Source of the DNA: an uncultured Blautia sp.
GTDB taxonomy: Bacteria > Bacillota > Clostridia > Lachnospirales > Lachnospiraceae
Direction of reading: 5' to 3'
NCBI GenBank assembly: GCA_900543715.1
Contig: UQSX01000057.1
Coordinates: 1-18,941 of the forward strand
DNA length: 18,941 nt
The position numbers and the translations under genes are program-made. Positions 7,367 to 14,994 of this stretch are shown here, piece after piece. The notes beneath the pieces were generated by a model, which was not told where the DNA came from, did not search any database, and worked only from the letters and a program-made list of their open reading frames with translations. The stretch's first letter is position 1; each line of letters begins with the position of its first letter.

Positions 7367-8308
7367 ATGGCACTATTATTACAATATACTTTAATTTATG
7401 CCTCAGTACTGATGCTGGTAGCCCTGGGCGGATGCTTTTCAGAACGAAGCGGCGTAATTAACCTGGGCTTAGAGGGAACCATGGTCATCGGCGCCCTGGG
7501 CGGAGCTCTGGTAATGAAATACATGGGGAATCTTCCGGCGGCTCTCATGATCCTGGCAGTTGTGATCGGAAGTATCCTTTTCGGTATGGTTTATTCTCTT
7601 CTGCTGGCAGTATCGGCAATTAATTTTAAAGCAGACCAGACCCTTATCGGAACGGCTATGAACCTTCTTGGAACAGCGGCAGCTACAGTATTTGTAAAAG
7701 CGATCAATATGTCAGAAAATGTAAACAACGTTTCTTCCTCGATCCAGTACATCGAACAGAGAAAAGCGTTTTCCGCCTTTAAGATCGGAAATTTTGAGGT
7801 GAGCTGGTTTATGATCCTGGCAGTTATCCTTCTGATCATTGCCCATATTGTTCTTTATAAAACTAGATTTGGCCTTCGTCTGCGTGCCTGCGGCGAGCAC
7901 CCTCAGGCAGCAGATTCTGTGGGAATCAACGTATATAAAATGCGTTATGCAGGCGTTCTGATTTCCGGGGCTTTCGGAGGCCTTGGAGGAATCGTTTACA
8001 TTACAGCAGGAGTCAGTGAATGGAAGTTTGAGAACGGCGTTGCCGGCTTCGGATTCCTTGCTCTGGCAGTTATGATCTTTGGTCAGTGGGAACCAAAACT
8101 CATCGGACTGGCAGCCCTTCTTTTTGGATTATTCAGGGCTCTGTCCAATGTATATTCAGGATTCGATATTTTAGAAGCACTGAACATACCAAGTGCAGTT
8201 TACAACATGCTTCCTTATATTATTTCTCTTGTGGTGCTGGCACTGTTCTCAAGGAACTCCAGAGCGCCGAAAGCGGAAGGCATCCCCTACGATAAAGGAC
8301 AGCGATAA
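7367..8308 (+). CDS. nupQ: nucleoside ABC transporter permease 2
   Basis: Second membrane subunit forming the heterodimeric channel with the preceding permease; 313 residues. The family start ALGGCFSERSGVINLGLEGT is recognisable. So are FKADQTLIGTAMNLLG, the ATPase-contacting TRFGLRLRACGEHPQAADS loop, and GFLALAVMIFGQWEP near the C-terminus. About eight hydrophobic segments are visible. ATG 7367 follows AAGGAGGA (7351-7358) at 8 nt. It ends 57 nt before the guanine deaminase gene, the widest gap inside the operon. Confidence 0.93.
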   Translation: MALLLQYTLIYASVLMLVALGGCFSERSGVINLGLEGTMVIGALGGALVMKYMGNLPAALMILAVVIGSILFGMVYSLLLAVSAINFKADQTLIGTAMNLLGTAAATVFVKAINMSENVNNVSSSIQYIEQRKAFSAFKIGNFEVSWFMILAVILLIIAHIVLYKTRFGLRLRACGEHPQAADSVGINVYKMRYAGVLISGAFGGLGGIVYITAGVSEWKFENGVAGFGFLALAVMIFGQWEPKLIGLAALLFGLFRALSNVYSGFDILEALNIPSAVYNMLPYIISLVVLALFSRNSRAPKAEGIPYDKGQR

Positions 8309-8365
8309 GGAATATCCCCGTTGTCTGGGGACAGAAAATTTAAAAATCAGTAAGGAGAAGATCCC
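8309..8365 (+). other. intra-operon spacer with a small hairpin
   Basis: Within these 57 nt, TCCCC (8315-8319) pairs with GGGGA (8327-8331) around a 7-nt loop. No U-run follows, so it is not an intrinsic terminator, and I see no promoter. It could stabilise or mark a processing point between the transporter half and the enzyme half of the mRNA. Confidence 0.3.
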
Positions 8366-9640
8366 ATGGAAATATTTGCCATCAAAGGCCATATCTGTTA
8401 CAGTGAAGATAAGAACAAAATACGGACCACAGAGCATGGGTATGCAGTATGCGAAAACGGAAAATGCCTGGGAGTCTTTGAGGCCCTCCCGGAGGAATGG
8501 AAAGGGATTCCCTGTGTGGACTACGGGGAGAAACTGATCATTCCGGGGCTTGTTGACCTTCATGTCCATGCTCCCCAATACACCTTTCGGGGACTGGGTA
8601 TGGACATGGAGCTGATTGACTGGCTGAACACCCATACTTTTCCGGAAGAAGAGAAATATCAGGATACAGAATACGCCCAAAAGGCGTATCATATATTCAT
8701 AGATGATCTGCTCCACAGCTCCACTACAAGGGCCTGCGTCTTTGCTACCTGCCATAAGGAGGCTACCTTATGGCTGATGGAAAAGATGGAGGAAGCAGGA
8801 CTGGCAGGATATGTGGGTAAGGTAAATATGGATAGAAACAGCCCGGAAGGACTCTGTGAGAAAAGCGCTGAAAGGTCAGCAAAGGATACAGAAGAGTGGC
8901 TCCTGGCATCTGCAGGCCTTTCCAATGTCAGGCCGATTCTGACTCCAAGATTTATCCCCACATGCTCAGAGGAGTTGATGGAGAGACTTTCTGAACTCCA
9001 GAAAAAATACCGGCTGCCAGCCCAGTCTCACCTTTCAGAAAATCTCAGTGAGATAGAATGGGTGAGGGAGCTCTGTCCTGAAGCTACATGCTATGGCGAT
9101 GCTTACCGGCTTCACGGTCTCTTCGGGGGAGACTGCCCAACTGTCATGGCTCACTGTGTTTACAGCAATGCAAAGGAAATCCAGATGATGAAAGAGCAGG
9201 GAGTGTTTATTGCTCACTGTCCGGAGTCTAATGCAAATCTGGCGTCGGGAATCGCACCGGCCAGGAAATATTTAGATCAGGGACTGAAGATGGGACTGGG
9301 CACAGATGTAGCTGCAGGCACCTCCCTTTCCATGTTCCGGGCCATGGCTGCGGCCATTCAGTGTTCAAAGCTTCGGTGGAGGATACAGGATGAGAGCCTT
9401 GCTCCTCTGACTGTAGAGGAAGTATTCTATCTTGCTACAAAAGGGGGAGGAGAATTCTTCGGAAAGGTGGGAAGTCTGGAGCCTGGCTATGAATTTGACG
9501 CGGTAGTCATTGATGACGGAATGCTCCGCCATGCCCGGGAACTTTCTCCAAAAGAGCGGCTGGAGCGGCTGATCTACCTGGCAGAGGACAGACAGATCCA
9601 AGCAAAATATATCAAAGGAAAACAGGTGCTTCCTATATAA
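8366..9640 (+). CDS. guaD: guanine deaminase (amidohydrolase type)
   Basis: Metal-dependent amidohydrolase-superfamily enzyme hydrolysing guanine to xanthine and ammonia. Motifs in order: PGLVDLHVHAPQ (His66, His68), TRACVFATCHKEAT, LTPRFIPTCSEELM, AQSHLSENLSEIEWV, the MAHCVYS metal-His segment, IAHCPESNANLASG, and GLGTDVAAGTSLSMF with the catalytic Asp. This is the TIM-barrel form (424 aa), not the small cytidine-deaminase-fold GuaD of B. subtilis. ATG 8366 follows AAGGAGA by a short spacer. Downstream of a phosphorylase that yields guanine, it disposes of excess guanine as xanthine. Related chlorohydrolase-like deaminases exist, but the PRFIPTCS and DLHVHAPQ phrases are typical of guanine deaminase. 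Confidence 0.92.
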   Translation: MEIFAIKGHICYSEDKNKIRTTEHGYAVCENGKCLGVFEALPEEWKGIPCVDYGEKLIIPGLVDLHVHAPQYTFRGLGMDMELIDWLNTHTFPEEEKYQDTEYAQKAYHIFIDDLLHSSTTRACVFATCHKEATLWLMEKMEEAGLAGYVGKVNMDRNSPEGLCEKSAERSAKDTEEWLLASAGLSNVRPILTPRFIPTCSEELMERLSELQKKYRLPAQSHLSENLSEIEWVRELCPEATCYGDAYRLHGLFGGDCPTVMAHCVYSNAKEIQMMKEQGVFIAHCPESNANLASGIAPARKYLDQGLKMGLGTDVAAGTSLSMFRAMAAAIQCSKLRWRIQDESLAPLTVEEVFYLATKGGGEFFGKVGSLEPGYEFDAVVIDDGMLRHARELSPKERLERLIYLAEDRQIQAKYIKGKQVLPI

Positions 9641-9661
9641 AAGGACTATAGGTGACGAAAG

Positions 9662-10393
9662 ATGGAAAACAAATATCTGGCAAAGATCCTGCCTTTTTTA
9701 AACGAAATAGAAAAGGAGAGAAGAGAGCAGTTTGAGGTGTATTTTCGGACAGCTCCCATGTGGCTGATGGATACCTTTGTGGTGGAGGAACTGGAAAAAG
9801 GAACCATATTTGTCCAGGAAGGTGAGCCTGCAGACATGATCTACCTGATAGGAAAGGGTCTTATCAAAGCCACAGATTACAGAATTTACGGCATTAATTA
9901 TGACTTTACAGTATTCGACAAAGTCTATGCTTTCGGCGGGATGGAAGTGATCATTAATCTGGACAAATACCAGACAACTCTTCAGACAGTGACAAAATGT
10001 ACAGTGCTGAAAATTCCCAAAGAAGGCTTTAAAAAATGGCTGGATTCCGACATTGTAGCCCTTCAGCAGGAAAGCAGACTGATGGGAGAATACCTTCTGG
10101 AGCAGGCCCGGGACAGCCGGATGCTTTTATTCCTCCAGGGGGCAGACCGGGTGGCCTTTCTTCTAATGAAACGGTATCGGAAATATGCCGAGAATGGGGT
10201 CATGAAGATGAAAGGAGACCGGCAGGAACTGTCGGATTTTACGGGATTGTGTGTAAAGACCATCACTCGTTCCATTAAGAAATTTAAAGAAAGCGGGTTG
10301 ATCACCACCCAGGGAAGCTATATTCTCATTAACTATGAACAGTACTGCCGGATGGAAAAAATGATATCGGAAATCCTGGCGGAAGATTTATGA
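9662..10393 (+). CDS. Crp/Fnr-family transcriptional regulator of nucleoside catabolism
   Basis: DNA-binding regulator of 243 residues, with an N-terminal cyclic-nucleotide-type sensor barrel (about 33-125), a long dimer helix (about 126-160) and a C-terminal winged helix (about 187-225). The barrel shows VEELEKGTIFVQEGEPADMIYLIGKG-type sequence (split by strands) and YAFGGMEVI. The Arg-Ser/Thr-Ala signature that binds cAMP in CRP is absent; YQTTLQTV occupies that region. There is no N-terminal Cys cluster for an Fe-S centre. The recognition helix reads GLCVKTITRSIKKFK: CRP's Arg180 and Glu181 are replaced by Val198 and Lys199, while Arg185 is kept as Arg203. It likely senses a non-cAMP ligand, perhaps a nucleoside or phosphorylated sugar, and controls this operon; both points are inference. 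GGTGA at 9651 serves as the ribosome binding site. Confidence 0.85.
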   Translation: MENKYLAKILPFLNEIEKERREQFEVYFRTAPMWLMDTFVVEELEKGTIFVQEGEPADMIYLIGKGLIKATDYRIYGINYDFTVFDKVYAFGGMEVIINLDKYQTTLQTVTKCTVLKIPKEGFKKWLDSDIVALQQESRLMGEYLLEQARDSRMLLFLQGADRVAFLLMKRYRKYAENGVMKMKGDRQELSDFTGLCVKTITRSIKKFKESGLITTQGSYILINYEQYCRMEKMISEILAEDL

Positions 10394-10406
10394 GAGGAGT
10401 GGAAAT

Positions 10407-11219
10407 ATGGAAAATAAATTAAAGACTTGCCTGGCAAGTATCAGAGAAAAAACAGATTTCAAACCAGAAGTTGCCCTGATCCTGGGAAGCGGACTGGGAG
10501 ACTATGCGGAAGGTATTAAGATAGAAACTACTGTGGATTACTCAGATATTGAAGGATTTCCCGTGTCTACAGTAAAAGGCCACAAAGGACGTTTTGTTTT
10601 CGGATATGTAGGAAATGTCCCGGTGGTGATCATGCAGGGAAGAGTTCATTATTATGAAGGATACTCTATGTCTGATGTGGTGCTGCCCACAAGGTTAATG
10701 GGCCTTTTAGGAGCAAAAAAACTGATCCTTACCAATGCAGCAGGAGGAATCAATGAGAACTTCCAGCCGGGAGATTTTATGATGATCACTGACCAGATCG
10801 CAACAGGTGTCCCCAGCCCCCTGATAGGACCAAACCTGGAGGAGCTTGGAGACCGGTTCCCGGATATGAGCGAAGTCTACAGCAAAAGAATCCGGGAGGT
10901 AATCCGGAAATCTGCCGAAGAATGCGGAATCCATCTCCAGGAAGGGGTCTATGTACAGCTTACCGGACCAAATTATGAGACTCCTGCAGAAGTCCGGATG
11001 TGCCGGATCTGGGGAGGAGACGCTGTGGGAATGAGTACTGCCTGCGAGGCTATGGCTGCCCGCCATATGGGAATGGAGATCGGAGGAATCTCCTGTATCA
11101 CTAACCTGGCCGCAGGACTGTCAGATAAAAAACTGGATCACAAAGAAGTGCAGGAAACTGCCGACAGAGTCTCCGTTCAGTTCAAAGAACTGGTTACTAA
11201 AATTATAGAAAAGGTGTGA
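10407..11219 (+). CDS. punA: purine nucleoside phosphorylase (inosine/guanosine, trimeric type)
   Basis: Cleaves inosine and guanosine, and the deoxy forms, with phosphate to give base plus (deoxy)ribose-1-phosphate. The 270-residue protein carries the low-mass trimeric PNP motifs: LILGSGLG (Ser28), KGHKGRF (His59, Arg62), MQGRVHYYEGY (His81), LTNAAGGINENFQPGDFM, TGPNYETPAEVRM (Glu191), DAVGMSTACE (Met209) and CITNLAAG (Asn233). Asn at 233 matches the residue that restricts human PNP to 6-oxopurines, so adenosine probably must first pass through the adenosine deaminase encoded next. GAGGAG overlaps the stop region of the regulator gene. It ends 4 nt before add. Confidence 0.95.
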   Translation: MENKLKTCLASIREKTDFKPEVALILGSGLGDYAEGIKIETTVDYSDIEGFPVSTVKGHKGRFVFGYVGNVPVVIMQGRVHYYEGYSMSDVVLPTRLMGLLGAKKLILTNAAGGINENFQPGDFMMITDQIATGVPSPLIGPNLEELGDRFPDMSEVYSKRIREVIRKSAEECGIHLQEGVYVQLTGPNYETPAEVRMCRIWGGDAVGMSTACEAMAARHMGMEIGGISCITNLAAGLSDKKLDHKEVQETADRVSVQFKELVTKIIEKV

Positions 11220-11223
11220 TTAT

Positions 11224-12189
11224 ATGGATATAGAACAGCTTCCAAAACTTGATCTTCACTGTCATCTGGACGGCTCTCTTACAAAGTCCATGATAGAAAG
11301 ACACCTGGGGAAAGAAGTGGCCAGGGAAGCTTTGACCGTATCCCAGGACTGCAAAAGTCTTACGGAATATCTGGAGAAATTTGACCTGCCTCTTCAGTGT
11401 CTTCAGGACGAGAAAGGACTGGAAGAAGGCGCCTATACCTTTGTGGAAGAAATCGCAAAAGAAAAGGTAGAGTATATTGAAGTACGTTTCGCTCCCATGC
11501 TTTCCGTCCATGAAAATTTAAACTGCAGACAGGTGATCGAGGCGGTGCGAAAAGGAATGGAACGAGGCAAGGAAGATTTCCAGGTACATTATGGGATCAT
11601 CGTGTGCGCCATGAGAAATCATACCGAAGAACAGAACTTAAGTATGCTCCAATGCGCCAGAGAATATCTGGGAGAAGGGGTATGCGCCCTGGACCTGGCC
11701 GGAGATGAGTCCGCCTTTCCTACGGCTCAGTACCGGAACATTTTTCAGGAGGCAAAAAGACTTGGCATGCCCTATACCATTCACTCCGGGGAAACCGGAA
11801 GCCTGGAAAATGTCCGGGAGGCCTGGGAACTGGGAGCGGCCAGGATCGGTCATGGAATTGCCCTGAAAAAAGATCCGGAACTGATGAAAGCATATGCCAG
11901 GGCAGGGATCGGCGTGGAAATGTGCCCTACAAGCAACTTCCAGACTAAAGCAGTTCAAACCTGGCAGGATTACCCTCTCCGTCAGTTTCTGGACGCAGGG
12001 ATCAAGGCGTCTATAAACACAGATAACAGGACGGTAAGCGGAACGACGATGACCAGGGAACTGACCCAGATTTATGAGCAGTACGGCCAGGATGAGGAAC
12101 TGATCCTTACCTTGCTGCGAAATGCTGCCGATACAGCCTTTGATTCGGAAATCAGAGAAATCTTTGAGAAGAAATGGAAAGGAATTTAA
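11224..12189 (+). CDS. add: adenosine deaminase
   Basis: Zinc-dependent TIM-barrel hydrolase converting adenosine and deoxyadenosine to inosine and deoxyinosine for the adjacent phosphorylase. The metal ligands and catalytic residues are all visible in 321 residues: [12 protein letters not shown] (His12, His14), [21 protein letters not shown] (His187, catalytic Glu190), ARIGHGIAL (His210) and INTDNR (Asp267). The usual Asp-Asp pair at the last motif is Asp-Asn, a variant I associate with Firmicute enzymes; the metal-ligating Asp is kept. AAGGTG straddles the end of punA and spacing is 4 nt, so translation is likely coupled. Confidence 0.95.
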   Translation: MDIEQLPKLDLHCHLDGSLTKSMIERHLGKEVAREALTVSQDCKSLTEYLEKFDLPLQCLQDEKGLEEGAYTFVEEIAKEKVEYIEVRFAPMLSVHENLNCRQVIEAVRKGMERGKEDFQVHYGIIVCAMRNHTEEQNLSMLQCAREYLGEGVCALDLAGDESAFPTAQYRNIFQEAKRLGMPYTIHSGETGSLENVREAWELGAARIGHGIALKKDPELMKAYARAGIGVEMCPTSNFQTKAVQTWQDYPLRQFLDAGIKASINTDNRTVSGTTMTRELTQIYEQYGQDEELILTLLRNAADTAFDSEIREIFEKKWKGI

Positions 12190-12190
12190 G

Positions 12191-12862
12191 ATGGATAAAA
12201 AAGAGATTTTAAAATATGTAGACCATACTTTACTGACACAGACTGCAGCCTGGGAGGAGATCCGTCAGATTCTGGATGACGCCATAAAATATGGAACAGC
12301 CTCTGCATGTATTCCGGCTTCCTATGTAAAGCAGGCTGCCGAATATGTAGAGGGAAAGCTTCCAATCTGCACGGTTATCGGTTTTCCAAACGGCTACAGC
12401 ACCACAGCCACTAAGGTATTTGAGACAAAGGACGCTGTTGCAAATGGAGCTTCCGAGATCGACATGGTCATCAATATCGGAAAGCTGAAAGATAAGAAGT
12501 ACGAAGAAATCGAAGAGGAGATCCGCCAGATCCACCAGGCCTGCGGCGGCAGGATCCTGAAGGTTATTATCGAGACATGCCTTCTTACTGAGGATGAAAA
12601 GATAAAAATGTGCGAGATCGTCACTAAGGCAGGAGCAGAATATATTAAAACATCTACAGGATTTTCTATTGGAGGAGCCACCTTTGCAGATGTGGAACTG
12701 ATGAAAAAACATGTGGGAAAAGAAGTGAAGGTAAAGGCTGCCGGAGGCATTTCTTCCTTTGACGACGCAGAAGAATTTATCCGCCTGGGAGCTGAAAGAC
12801 TTGGTACAAGCAGGCTGGTGAAGATCATGAAAAACAGCCCGGATGCCGGGAATGGATACTAA
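12191..12862 (+). CDS. deoC: deoxyribose-phosphate aldolase
   Basis: Class I aldolase cleaving 2-deoxyribose-5-phosphate into acetaldehyde and glyceraldehyde-3-phosphate, the exit of deoxynucleoside sugars into glycolysis. 223 residues is the normal length. Motifs: [27 protein letters not shown] (Asp91), [18 protein letters not shown] (Schiff-base Lys153) and KVKAAGGI (Lys182). I start at ATG 12191 because the protein begins as expected with [13 protein letters not shown] and AAAGGA (12178-12183) is well placed. The in-frame extension back to 12122 lies within add and is not plausible. One nucleotide separates it from the add stop. Confidence 0.96.
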   Translation: MDKKEILKYVDHTLLTQTAAWEEIRQILDDAIKYGTASACIPASYVKQAAEYVEGKLPICTVIGFPNGYSTTATKVFETKDAVANGASEIDMVINIGKLKDKKYEEIEEEIRQIHQACGGRILKVIIETCLLTEDEKIKMCEIVTKAGAEYIKTSTGFSIGGATFADVELMKKHVGKEVKVKAAGGISSFDDAEEFIRLGAERLGTSRLVKIMKNSPDAGNGY

Positions 12863-12874
12863 GGGGGAGACGGT

Positions 12875-13486
12875 GTGAGTACACATTTGATGGTGGAGCT
12901 GGTGGGATATATTGGCTCCATACTGGTGCTGATCTCCTTTCTTATGACTTCCGTAGTAAAACTTCGGATTATCAATGCAGTGGGAGGAACGATTTTTGCA
13001 GTTTACGCCATGATCATTCAATCCTATCCTACAGCCCTTATGAATTTCTGCCTGGTAGGGATTAATATTTATTATCTGGTCCGCCTCCGGAAATCAGATA
13101 GAAATTATGATTTTATTGAAGGAAAGCCGGGAGAGTCTATGGTTCAGTATATGATGGATTTTTATCACACAGATATCCAGAAATACTTTCCAATATTTAA
13201 AGAAAAACAGCCGGAATGTGATACTGCATACGTAGTCTGCAAGGATGCTTCACCTGCCGGGCTGTTTCTTGGAAAGAAAGGGGAAGAGGGTGAGCTGGAG
13301 GTCCTTCTGGACTACTCTGTGCCGGCATACAGAGACTGTTCCGTGGGAAATTATCTCTATTCAAAATTTAAAGATCATGGAATCCGCAAAATGATCTTTA
13401 TAGGAACGCCGGGTCCTCATGAATCTTATCTGCAGACAATGGGATTTGAAAAAGTAAATGGAGTTTATGTAAAAGAGCTGGCCTGA
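12875..13486 (+). CDS. YgjV-like membrane domain fused to a GNAT-like acyltransferase domain
   Basis: The N-terminal ~70 residues form three hydrophobic segments (about 8-26, 31-48 and 52-70) with the GYIGSILVLISFLMTSVVKLR phrase (21 residues, split here as GYIGSILVLIS and FLMTSVVKLR) typical of YgjV-type inner-membrane proteins. The C-terminal ~120 residues look like a GNAT fold: LEVLLDYSVPAYRDCSVG with an RxxxxG acyl-CoA-type loop (Arg143 to Gly148), then YLQTMGFEKVNGVYVKEL (about 185-202), the usual last GNAT element. The start is GTG at 12875, with GGGGGAG just upstream; the next ATG (12890) would trim five residues. Last gene of the operon, 12 nt after deoC. Its function and substrate are unknown; position suggests a link to nucleoside or sugar-phosphate metabolism, but that is inference. 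Confidence 0.75.
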   Translation: MSTHLMVELVGYIGSILVLISFLMTSVVKLRIINAVGGTIFAVYAMIIQSYPTALMNFCLVGINIYYLVRLRKSDRNYDFIEGKPGESMVQYMMDFYHTDIQKYFPIFKEKQPECDTAYVVCKDASPAGLFLGKKGEEGELEVLLDYSVPAYRDCSVGNYLYSKFKDHGIRKMIFIGTPGPHESYLQTMGFEKVNGVYVKELA

Positions 13487-13549
13487 AACAGCCTGAGACA
13501 TAGCTGCCCTGTGGATGAAAAGAAGGGGAAATTTTTGCCAGGGTTATGA

Positions 13550-13578
13550 TTGCATATCAGAAAAACAAGATGTATAAT
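13550..13578 (+). promoter_or_regulatory. sigma-70-type promoter of the anion permease gene
   Basis: TTGCAT (13550-13555) and TATAAT (13573-13578) are separated by exactly 17 bp. Transcription should begin near 13585, giving an ~85-nt leader before the ATG at 13670. No terminator with a U-run is seen between 13487 and this promoter; only a loose CCCTG/CAGGG pairing (13507-13511/13539-13543). Confidence 0.8.
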
Positions 13579-13584
13579 AGGGCT

Positions 13585-13669
13585 GTTTGTCCAAGTCCAG
13601 GCCCGTGATCCCGGGATTTTCGGCAAGGACAGCGCAAAAATTTCGCATGATGTGCAGGGAGACCATTAC
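13585..13669 (+). other. ~85-nt 5' leader of the permease mRNA
   Basis: The leader holds no ORF with a good ribosome binding site. GGGCTG near its 5' end (13580-13586) can pair with CAGGCCC about 13 nt later with one bulged base, and a TCCCGGGA palindrome follows. I see no match to riboswitch signatures I can recall, including fluoride and guanidine. CAGGGAG at 13655-13661 is the ribosome binding site. Confidence 0.3.
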
Positions 13670-14791
13670 ATGAAAACTCTGAAAGAATTTTTTAGAAAAG
13701 AGACGGTTTTCTGCGTCTCTTTTCTTCTTGCCCTTATTTCGGCAGCGGCGGTGAGACCGGATCCGACCTATCTGACTTATCCGGATTACCGGACGCTTGC
13801 CCTGTTGTTTTGTTTTATGATCATTGTAGCCGGATTTCAATGGCTGGGGATATTTTCCCTATTGGGAGAGACCCTGCTGAAAAAGGCCAGCAGCCTGCGG
13901 AACTTGTCTGTGCTTATGGTGCTTTTGTGCTTTTTCTCAAGTATGATCATCACAAACGACGTGACCCTGATCACTTTTGTACCATTTACCATATTGGTAT
14001 ATCAGATGGTAGGCCGGGAAGACAGGATCCTGAGGATCGTGGTGCTGGAGACCATTGCCGCCAACCTGGGAAGTATGGCTACTCCTATAGGAAATCCCCA
14101 GAATCTTTATTTATATTCTATGTCGGGAGTTACTATGGGAGAGTTTGCACGGGCAGTTTGGCCCTATGCCGGCCTTTCCCTGATCCTTCTGGTGTGTATC
14201 CTTTTTACAGAAAAAAATGAAGCTTTAAAGAGTATTGCAGTAAAGGGGCAGAAAGAGGTCCAGATAGGAAAAAACCTGTTCCAGCTTTTGGCATTTGCGG
14301 CCTTGCTTTTATTATGCCTGCTGGTAGTATTTCGGGTCTTTCCATATATTCCGGTGCTGATCTGTGTGGCGGCAGCTGTGCTGGCAGTGAACCGGGGATT
14401 ATTTGGAAAAGTAGACTATTTTTTGCTGCTGACTTTTCTGTGTTTCTTCATTTTTATCGGAAATATGAAGCGGATCCCGGAGATCAGCAATACGCTGGCT
14501 TCTCTTGTCCAGGGAAAAGAATTGTGGGCAGGGATCCTCACCAGCCAGATCATCAGCAATGTGCCTGCGGCCATCCTGCTGTCGGGATTTGCAGGAAATT
14601 TTTCTCTTCTCCTTACAGCGGTTAATCTGGGCGGTCTGGGAACCCTGGTGGCTTCACTGGCAAGTCTGATCTCCTTTAAATTTTATACAGTGGAATATCC
14701 CCGGAGAAAGGGAAGATTTATGGCAGTCTTTACGGTGTGGAACCTTGTTTTCCTGGGAATCCTTATCTGTGAGGCCCTTATCCTCACATAG
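13670..14791 (+). CDS. SLC13/ArsB-like anion permease
   Basis: Polytopic membrane protein of 373 residues with about ten to eleven hydrophobic segments, of the ion-transporter superfamily that includes SLC13 carboxylate/sulfate carriers, ArsB and NhaD. The inverted-repeat motifs of this fold are visible. In half 1, SSMIITNDVTLITFVPF (Thr-Asn-Asp 95-97) and GSMATPIGNPQN (134-145); in half 2, SQIISNVPAAILLSGF (292-307) and GGLGTLVASLAS (321-332). The Ser-Asn and Gly-Gly-x-Gly-Thr features line the substrate/cation site in this superfamily. The substrate cannot be assigned: organic acid, sulfate or arsenite are all possible. ATG 13670 has CAGGGAG at 8 nt; an in-frame TTG at 13550 overlaps the -35 box and is rejected. 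Confidence 0.85.
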   Translation: MKTLKEFFRKETVFCVSFLLALISAAAVRPDPTYLTYPDYRTLALLFCFMIIVAGFQWLGIFSLLGETLLKKASSLRNLSVLMVLLCFFSSMIITNDVTLITFVPFTILVYQMVGREDRILRIVVLETIAANLGSMATPIGNPQNLYLYSMSGVTMGEFARAVWPYAGLSLILLVCILFTEKNEALKSIAVKGQKEVQIGKNLFQLLAFAALLLLCLLVVFRVFPYIPVLICVAAAVLAVNRGLFGKVDYFLLLTFLCFFIFIGNMKRIPEISNTLASLVQGKELWAGILTSQIISNVPAAILLSGFAGNFSLLLTAVNLGGLGTLVASLASLISFKFYTVEYPRRKGRFMAVFTVWNLVFLGILICEALILT

Positions 14792-14860
14792 CCGCCAAGT
14801 ATATCATCTCGAAAAAATATCCTGGGTGATCGGTCCAATTGTTTAGGGGACGATGTACTA

Positions 14861-14897
14861 ACGGAAGTCTTTTGACAGAGAAGGCTTCCGTCTTTTT
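14861..14897 (+). terminator. intrinsic terminator after the permease gene
   Basis: ACGGAAGTC (14861-14869) pairs with GGCTTCCGT (14883-14891) over 9 bp with one G-U, and CTTTTT follows. It lies about 70 nt after the permease stop. Nothing else is seen between 14792 and 14860. Confidence 0.88.
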
Positions 14898-14927
14898 ATG
14901 TGGAAGAGAAAAAGTTGAGAATCTCTC

Positions 14928-14956
14928 TTGTACACCAGAATCCGGGAGCGTATAAT
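14928..14956 (+). promoter_or_regulatory. sigma-70-type promoter of the MATE/pentapeptide pair
   Basis: TTGTAC (14928-14933) and TATAAT (14951-14956) with a 17-bp spacer. Transcription should start near 14963, leaving a ~32-nt leader that carries GGAGGAG (14977-14983) before ATG 14995. Confidence 0.82.
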
Positions 14957-14994
14957 GTGGGATATCAAAAAGATACGGAGGAGAAAAAAGAAAA

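Noticed and set aside
12122..12190. In-frame N-terminal extension of deoC
   Set aside because: Lies wholly within add; the conserved start of DeoC and a proper ribosome binding site point to ATG 12191.
12230..13021. 263-codon open frame on the minus strand opposite deoC and the YgjV-like gene
   Set aside because: It overlaps strongly supported coding sequence; its translation is Cys/His/Ser-rich without any family motif, typical of an antisense shadow.
13550..13669. In-frame N-terminal extension of the anion permease from TTG 13550
   Set aside because: Overlaps the -35 and -10 boxes, so it would precede the transcript start; ATG 13670 has a good ribosome binding site and hydrophobic segments begin soon after.
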